A stretch of DNA of 32,824 nt. It comes from Candidatus Nomurabacteria bacterium. GTDB lineage: Bacteria; Patescibacteriota; Minisyncoccia; Phycocordibacterales; UBA9973. Both the position numbers and the translations under genes were made by a program. The stretch lies in assembly GCA_028286485.1 (NCBI GenBank), contig JAQBRM010000001.1:1-32824 (forward strand). Direction: 5' to 3'. The notes under the pieces are model-generated. The model saw nothing but the letters and a program-made list of their open reading frames with translations, was not told the DNA's origin and made no database searches. Each line of letters opens with the position of its first letter. The first letter of the stretch is position 1. This document shows, piece after piece, positions 27,692-32,824 of the stretch.

Positions 27692-28626
27692 AGTCAATTC
27701 TCTCAATATGCATAATGGCCGCGGCGGGATTACTGGTCTTCGCGCTGATGCTGCCGACACAAGCCAACCAACTTGCCCAGTCAGTACTAGGGGAGACAGT
27801 ATCGGTGGCACACACCAACAGCATTTCGACTTCTTCAAAAAAAGTATCGGCCATTCTTGACTCCACTATCTCATCGGTTTTATCCAAGCCGCGTACGACC
27901 GCAAAAAGTACCGTAACCCCAAATGCTGTTATCGATACTTCACCATTATCGGTAGAAAATATTATTGATGCCACCAATCAAGAGCGTATCAAAGCCGGAC
28001 TACAGCCATTGAAAACCAGTACCAAACTCGAACAGTCGGCAAAAATAAAAACCGAAGACATGATTACCAATCATTACTTCGAGCATACCTCGCCGAATGG
28101 GAAGACGGTGGCGGACTTGGGCAATGAGGTGGGGTACAACTACGTGGTGATGGGTGAGAACTTGGCGGTGGGAGACTTTACTGATGCACATGACTTGCTC
28201 ACCGCATGGATGAACAGTCCGGGCCATCGCGCCAATATTTTGAATACCAGCTATGAGGACATCGGCGTCTATGCGGCCCAAGGCACGTACCAAGGTCGCA
28301 CTGTCTGGTTCGCTGTCCAACACTTTGGAACGGAACGGGGAGTCTGTCCCATTATTAGTAGCAGCTTGAAAAACAGTATTGATGCCCTTAATACCAGTAT
28401 CACAGCCCAAGAAGCGGCTATTACGGCCTTGCGTACGAAAATAGAGGATCCAAACCATACTGACGACCAAGCGTATAAGGATATGATCACACAATTCAAC
28501 GCGCTCGTTGCGAAATACAATGCCGACCTTATAACTTCTCAAACCAAGATCGCTGCCTACAACAAACAAGTCGTGGCCTTCAACAACTGCCTATCCCAAT
28601 ATCAAGTCTCTACACTGAAAGAGTAG
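27685..28626 (+). CDS. CAP (SCP/PR-1)-domain secreted protein
   Basis: IIDATNQERIKAGLQPLKTSTKLEQSAKIKTEDM...YFEHTSPNGK...GENLAVGDF...LLTAWMNSPGHRANILNTSYEDIGV. Confidence 0.92.
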   Translation: MLKSILSICIMAAAGLLVFALMLPTQANQLAQSVLGETVSVAHTNSISTSSKKVSAILDSTISSVLSKPRTTAKSTVTPNAVIDTSPLSVENIIDATNQERIKAGLQPLKTSTKLEQSAKIKTEDMITNHYFEHTSPNGKTVADLGNEVGYNYVVMGENLAVGDFTDAHDLLTAWMNSPGHRANILNTSYEDIGVYAAQGTYQGRTVWFAVQHFGTERGVCPIISSSLKNSIDALNTSITAQEAAITALRTKIEDPNHTDDQAYKDMITQFNALVAKYNADLITSQTKIAAYNKQVVAFNNCLSQYQVSTLKE

Positions 28627-28650
28627 CAGGAATGGTAAGATATATTACGT

Positions 28651-29109
28651 ATGAGTCATATTAGAATAATCCCTGAATTATACTCTAAATATATTAAGGG
28701 AACTGCAGAAGAAGCAATCGTTCAGAATGTTCAGGTGTTAGTTTGCAACCTTACAGTTGTAGTTATGAAAGGCATTAACAGCGGCTGTAATCGTGTGTAT
28801 ATAAATACGAGAGTATTGAAACATGTTTATGATAAAAGGCCAGCGGAAGAATTTGATTTTTTGATTGAATATGTTCATCAGGTTATTAAATTTCCCAATC
28901 AAGTTTATAAAAATAAAACAGGGAAGAAGGGGAGTTATGTTTTTGTAAAGGAGATTAAAAACAAAAAATATCTCTGTTCAATAGAAGTAAAATCCGTAGA
29001 CGAATCAGTACATTGTGAAATAGTAACTTTCTTCAGAGTGAGGAAGGAGGATTATCTCAATGGTTATGAACTATTATGGGAATGGAAGGACGGCAATCCT
29101 TCATCGTAG
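28651..29109 (+). CDS. Hypothetical protein, possibly BECR-fold (PBECR-like) nuclease
   Basis: RVYINTRVLKHVYDKRPAEEFDFLIEYVHQVIKFPNQVYKNKTGKKGSYVFVKEI...CEIVTFFRVRKEDYLNGYELLWE resembles PBECR/BECR patterns by eye only. Confidence 0.45.
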   Translation: MSHIRIIPELYSKYIKGTAEEAIVQNVQVLVCNLTVVVMKGINSGCNRVYINTRVLKHVYDKRPAEEFDFLIEYVHQVIKFPNQVYKNKTGKKGSYVFVKEIKNKKYLCSIEVKSVDESVHCEIVTFFRVRKEDYLNGYELLWEWKDGNPSS

Positions 29110-29407
29110 TATTTTCGATTCTAGCAAGCTAGCCTAATCATACCCCGCAGTAGAGCCTTTCTGACTTTCACTCCCATAGCAATTCACAATCTTAATCTCA
29201 TTTTCTATTATACGTACTATATACATACGTGCAAGCTTGTAAAAACATTACCATTCATCCTTAAAGGGAAGGGATATAAAGAAATACATAACGTCGCACA
29301 ATCAAGCTATTGAAACCGACTACTGGGGATAACTCGACTTTTCCCCACGATGTGGTTTGACTTGGTGTATTACGCAACCTAAAATTTAGTAGTTATTAAT
29401 TAAACAT

Positions 29408-29456
29408 CCATTGTCCCGAAAGGGATGAGGCCTCGACCGCCTTATGCTAGCAATGG
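29408..29456. other. Predicted three-way-junction structure in long non-coding region
   Basis: CCATTG [TCCC-GAAA-GGGA] TG [AGGC-ctcgacc-GCCT] tatgctag CAATGG. Confidence 0.45.
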
Positions 29457-29569
29457 CCTTGTACGTTTTTCTTTCAATGTACTGTTAATTTAGTATAATT
29501 GATTGAGAAATATTTTCTGCTTTGCAGTTGAGAGAGTTACTCTTTCTCGTCAAAGTATTTAGGTACAAG

Positions 29570-29595
29570 CCCAGAGACTAGCATCTCTGGGTTTT
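29570..29595 (+). terminator. Terminator/attenuator hairpin 8 nt upstream of recombinase start
   Basis: CCCAGAGA ctagca TCTCTGGG TTTT. Confidence 0.75.
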
Positions 29596-29603
29596 GTATT
29601 TGT

Positions 29604-30464
29604 ATGGAAAAATATATAAATGAATTCATAGAATTCAAAACGGGGGGAAGACTCAAGGCTTCATCCGCTCGTGATTATCTTAATTCCTTGAATAAGTTTA
29701 AGACAATCGTAGGGAAACCCTTAGAGGAAGTGGGTAGAGAAGACATTATAAAGTTTCGGACTATCTTGAATATGGGATACGCTCCAAAAGCGGTAGAACA
29801 TCACTTCAATATACTCCATTGCTTTATCAAATTTTGGAATCCAGAAATAAAATGTATTTCGCATGAGAGAATAGAAGTGCCTTTAGCTCGATCAAATCCG
29901 AGGCTCACAATAACAGAAGCAGAACACAAACAAATGCTTTCTGTTTTGGCGGAAAATGAATACAATGAGTTACAAAAGAGGTTGTGCTTACAGCTCCTCT
30001 GGGATTGTGGATGTAGAGTAGGGGAACTATGCTCAATAAATTTAGATGATATAGATTTTGACAATAGAAAAGTAAAAATCTTTACCGAAAAAACCAAAAA
30101 GGAGCGAGTATTATTTTGGAGTAAAGATACGCATGCAACTTTATGCAAAATGCTACCTATAAGGTGGGAAATTAAAAGAAGTAATGCCCTGCTTATAGGT
30201 TTGTATAATAGTGGCGAGTATTCTGATCGAGTTACCACAAAAACAATTCAAAGGTGGTTTAAGGAGATTAAACGTCGGGCTGGAATAAAAAGACAAATAG
30301 TCCCACATAGCTATAGACATTCCAGAATTCAACGTTGGGTTAGTACTGGAATATCTCTCATTGAGGTCTCGTATCTCTCCGGACATAACAACATTACATC
30401 TTTGGAACATTATATGAGACTTGGAACAGCACAAGTAGAAGCAATCGCTCGAAAAGCAATGTAA
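29604..30464 (+). CDS. Tyrosine recombinase/site-specific integrase
   Basis: N-terminal SAM-like core-binding region; LQLLWDCGCRVGELCSINLDDID (first Arg), PHSYRHSRIQRWVSTGISLIEVSYLSGHNNITSLEHYMRL (HxxR...GH...Y). Confidence 0.93.
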   Translation: MEKYINEFIEFKTGGRLKASSARDYLNSLNKFKTIVGKPLEEVGREDIIKFRTILNMGYAPKAVEHHFNILHCFIKFWNPEIKCISHERIEVPLARSNPRLTITEAEHKQMLSVLAENEYNELQKRLCLQLLWDCGCRVGELCSINLDDIDFDNRKVKIFTEKTKKERVLFWSKDTHATLCKMLPIRWEIKRSNALLIGLYNSGEYSDRVTTKTIQRWFKEIKRRAGIKRQIVPHSYRHSRIQRWVSTGISLIEVSYLSGHNNITSLEHYMRLGTAQVEAIARKAM

Positions 30465-30492
30465 TTGTATTATTCACTTAATTCTAAAATTT

Positions 30493-30888
30493 ATGCAAAA
30501 CGACTTTGATGTGTGGAATGAACTAAAAAAGAAAATTGAAATTAGTACCGATGAGCCAATAGGATTTCCGCAAGAAGGGGAAGTGTGGATGTGTTCTCTA
30601 GGTAAAAATATTGGTTATGAACAGAATGGTGCTAATGATAATTTCTCTCGACCTGTTTTAGTGGTAAAGAAATTCAATAATCACATGTTCTGGTCTGTGC
30701 CGTTATCTACTAAACAAAAGAGATTTGATTTCTACTTCAACTTCACTGATCCGGATAGTAAAAAAGTATCTGCTATTTTGGCTCAAATGAAACTGGTAAG
30801 TATTAAGAGATTAAAAAGAAAGTTGTACGATCTGCCTAAAGATACTCTGATTGATATTAAGGCTAAATTGCAAAAGTTCCTTAAATAG
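30493..30888 (+). CDS. MazF/PemK-like toxin
   Basis: GEVWMCSLGKNIGYEQNGANDNFSRPVLVVKKFNNHMFWSVPLSTK...AILAQMKLVSIKRLKRKL matches the PemK/MazF layout. Confidence 0.8.
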   Translation: MQNDFDVWNELKKKIEISTDEPIGFPQEGEVWMCSLGKNIGYEQNGANDNFSRPVLVVKKFNNHMFWSVPLSTKQKRFDFYFNFTDPDSKKVSAILAQMKLVSIKRLKRKLYDLPKDTLIDIKAKLQKFLK

Positions 30889-30895
30889 ATAAATC

Positions 30896-30922
30896 GAAAC
30901 CCCACGTCTTAGGTGGGGTTTC
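30896..30922 (+). terminator. Rho-independent terminator-like hairpin
   Basis: GAAACCCCAC gtctta(g) GTGGGGTTTC. Confidence 0.75.
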
Positions 30923-30943
30923 TCGGAGCCTTTCGGCGCTTTG

Positions 30944-30968
30944 TACCCATAGTATATACCTATGGGTA
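30944..30968. repeat. 25-bp palindrome
   Basis: TACCCATAG tatatac CTATGGGTA, perfect 9-bp arms. Confidence 0.85.
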
Positions 30969-31004
30969 TGAAAGTCAAGTGAATATGGACAATCTTAAGT
31001 TATA

Positions 31005-32311
31005 TTATCTCTTAGTGTATTTTTTTGTTGGAATAGGTTTTTTTACTTCTCTTTCTATATTCGCAAAATCAATTCCCATAAAGCGGAATAATCTGTCACC
31101 AATTTCTGGCGTTAGCTTGCTAAATGGATGTCTATTTGTAATTTTAGTATATATAGTAATGTAATAACTTCTTAACTCTTTTTCAGCAGAGCTGATAATC
31201 TTAACAAGTGATGCAACTGTCCTGCTGTAATGTGGTTTTTTATAATGGTCAATATAGCCATTCAACCTAGACTCAATACTTTTAGTTTTTTTCAAAAAAT
31301 TAGTTCCTGTTGAATGGACGATTTCTTTTATTTTTTTATCTATCTCATCTTTCTTTTTTTGACTTATATCAACATCGGTATTGTTGAATGTTAAACCAAG
31401 AAAATCAAAAGCTTTTGCACCGTAACCCCGTGCAAGTGTAATTTTTGTTTTTTCTAAGCCACTGGTTTTATGTTTTTCTCCCAATTCGTATATATCTACC
31501 TCCATACTTTTAAGTTTTTTCTTCACCAATTCATACATTTTTTTAGCAGTTGGATCATCTTTACAAAGGACAATAAAATCATCTACATACCTCACGAGTT
31601 TTACATCAGGCATACCACAGATATACATATCAAATTCATACAAATATATACTCGCAAGTATCGGAGACAAAGAGGATCCTTGAGCCACCCCTTTAGTAGG
31701 CGGATAATCTTTTGCACCAGTCTCCGAAGATGGCTCGACTGTAAAGTATATGATTTGTCTTATTAGTTCTATAACGTTTTCGTTTTTAATATGTCTCTTA
31801 ATTAAATTGAATATCTTTTCCTTTGGAACATTATCAAAAAATTTCTTTATATCTGCTTCAAAAACCCAGACGTATCCTTGATTTAAATATGTCTGTATTT
31901 TTTCAACAGCTAACGGCGTGCCTTCAAATTCTGGTTCATCGGATTCTTCTTCATTTTCTACTATGTATAATCCCTTTCGAGAAAAATCGTGATTGGAGTT
32001 CAAATGCTCTAAACGAGGAAACACGGATTTAAGTATTGAAATTGCTAAAATCCTTTCATCTATCCTGTACACAAGTATTTCTCTTCCTTTTTCCACCATA
32101 ACCCTTCTCAAGGGGGAGAATTTAAATGTACCTTGAACTAATTTATTTTTTAATTCCAAAAGCTTTGCAGTGTAATCCTTAGAAAAGGTATTTATCGTTT
32201 CATCATTACTGCCTCGTGTATTTTTTCTGGGATGTTTCCTTAGTTGTTCCCACGCAAAAGGTAAACCCTCAATGACTTCTTTAAAATCTTTTTTGTATTT
32301 TTTCTTCGGCA
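31005..32311 (-). CDS. Group-II-intron-like reverse transcriptase (no HNH seen); alternative TTG start at 32333
   Basis: VFEADIKKFFDNVPKE, GVAQGSSLSPILASIYLYEFD, VRYVDDFIVL, KITLARGYGAKAFDFLGLTF, SIESRLNGYIDHYKK. Confidence 0.92.
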
Positions 32312-32331
32312 TAAATAGATGGTATATACGC

Positions 32332-32355
32332 AATAAAGGCCGAGAGGCCTTTATT
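32332..32355 (-). promoter_or_regulatory. Hairpin in RT 5' leader (attenuator/terminator-like)
   Basis: AATAAAGGCC tctc GGCCTTTATT on the minus strand, perfect 10-bp stem, 20 nt upstream of RT ATG. Confidence 0.7.
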
Positions 32356-32403
32356 CATTACTTCTATTTAAACACGAGATGATTCACATGCGATGCATTG
32401 AAT

Positions 32404-32521
32404 GTTCAGAAAGGAGAGTGCTACAAGTTGTAACGTTGTCTGCTTCCATCTTCTCTCGTCTTGTCGTCGTACGCTCTGCTAAATCTGCGATGAGCAGTGT
32501 CAGCGTGGCGAACGATTGAAG
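32404..32521. repeat. 118-bp direct repeat, copy 1
   Basis: GTTCAGAAAGGAGAGTGCTACAAG...GCGAACGATTGAAG identical to 32707-32824. Confidence 0.97.
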
Positions 32522-32534
32522 ATAAGCTTTTGTC

Positions 32535-32562
32535 ATTATAACAAATTTTGTGGTCATGTCAA
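32535..32562 (-). promoter_or_regulatory. Consensus sigma70-type promoter reading toward repeat copy 1 and the RT
   Basis: Minus strand TTGACA-N16-TATAAT (-35 at 32562-32557, -10 at 32540-32535). Confidence 0.75.
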
Positions 32563-32706
32563 TCAGGATTATGATTAATGTGCCGAAAACTTGACAAAAG
32601 TTGCTTTCCGTGGCGAAACTCGCTGGCAAACTTACAATAAAGGCAATAGCTCTTAGAAGTATTTGGTTCGTGTAGAGCTGTAAGTTTGTGCTTGTCGCTG
32701 GTCGAG

Positions 32707-32824
32707 GTTCAGAAAGGAGAGTGCTACAAGTTGTAACGTTGTCTGCTTCCATCTTCTCTCGTCTTGTCGTCGTACGCTCTGCTAAATCTGCGATGAGCAG
32801 TGTCAGCGTGGCGAACGATTGAAG
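32707..32824. repeat. 118-bp direct repeat, copy 2, ending exactly at window end
   Basis: Identical to 32404-32521, offset 303 bp. Confidence 0.97.

Noticed and set aside
30913-31164. 83-aa hydrophobic ORF on the plus strand
   Set aside because: Mostly antisense to the Lys-rich RT C-terminus, which creates artificial hydrophobicity; start lies in the terminator/palindrome region.
32384-32752. ORF-track protein of 122 aa as an ordinary gene
   Set aside because: It spans a perfect repeat and contains an internal TTGACA-N16-TATAAT promoter, with no recognisable domain. Reported as an unusual open frame, not as a CDS.
31005-32824. Diversity-generating retroelement
   Set aside because: RT motif is QGSSLSP rather than the DGR-type motif 4, and no template/variable repeat pair with A-specific mismatches is visible; the two 118-bp repeats are identical.
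30889-32824. Complete group II intron
   Set aside because: No domain V-like GAGC...GAAA...GTTC hairpin found 3' of the RT, and no HNH region in the protein.
1-32824. CRISPR array
   Set aside because: No regularly spaced 20-40 bp direct repeats with unique spacers were seen; repeats here are pairs only.
1-32824. UGA recoding as in some CPR lineages
   Set aside because: Clear genes end at TGA (for example the LPXTG protein at 633-635 and rsmI at 25029-25031), and no conserved domain reads through TGA.

Overview
The gene content, small compact genes and split transketolase suggest a Patescibacteria/CPR-like chromosomal contig; this is inference, as no search was run. About 1-28.6 kb is dense housekeeping sequence: an ice-binding-like LPXTG surface protein plus sortase, tRNA-Glu, RmuC, a DnaQ-like exonuclease, YqeY, a DHH phosphoesterase, Obg, GatB, GAPDH, a sugar-phosphate cluster (rpiB, rpe, split transketolase, PfkB kinase, class II aldolase, FAD oxidase), L25, a lytic transglycosylase, L31, RF1, tRNA-Ile, RsmI, a C-terminal processing protease, L9, L27 and a CAP-domain protein. 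About 28.6-32.8 kb is AT-richer accessory sequence: a BECR-like hypothetical, a long structured non-coding stretch, a tyrosine recombinase, a MazF/PemK-like toxin with no visible antitoxin, and a group-II-like reverse transcriptase (RT). Upstream of the RT lie a consensus sigma70-type promoter and a 118-bp perfect direct repeat with 303-bp period. Main findings: (1) a roughly 120-nt multi-helix element duplicated on both sides of prfA, with identical cores but outer stems that differ and stay complementary; (2) the RT locus with its promoter-bearing, stop-free repeat region; (3) a recurrent -10 box placed exactly 6 nt before the start codon, indicating widespread leaderless transcription; (4) tRNA-Glu enclosed in a perfect 38-bp inverted repeat; (5) a structured roughly 277-bp element between convergent genes. 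All calls were made by eye from motifs, with no database searches or folding software.
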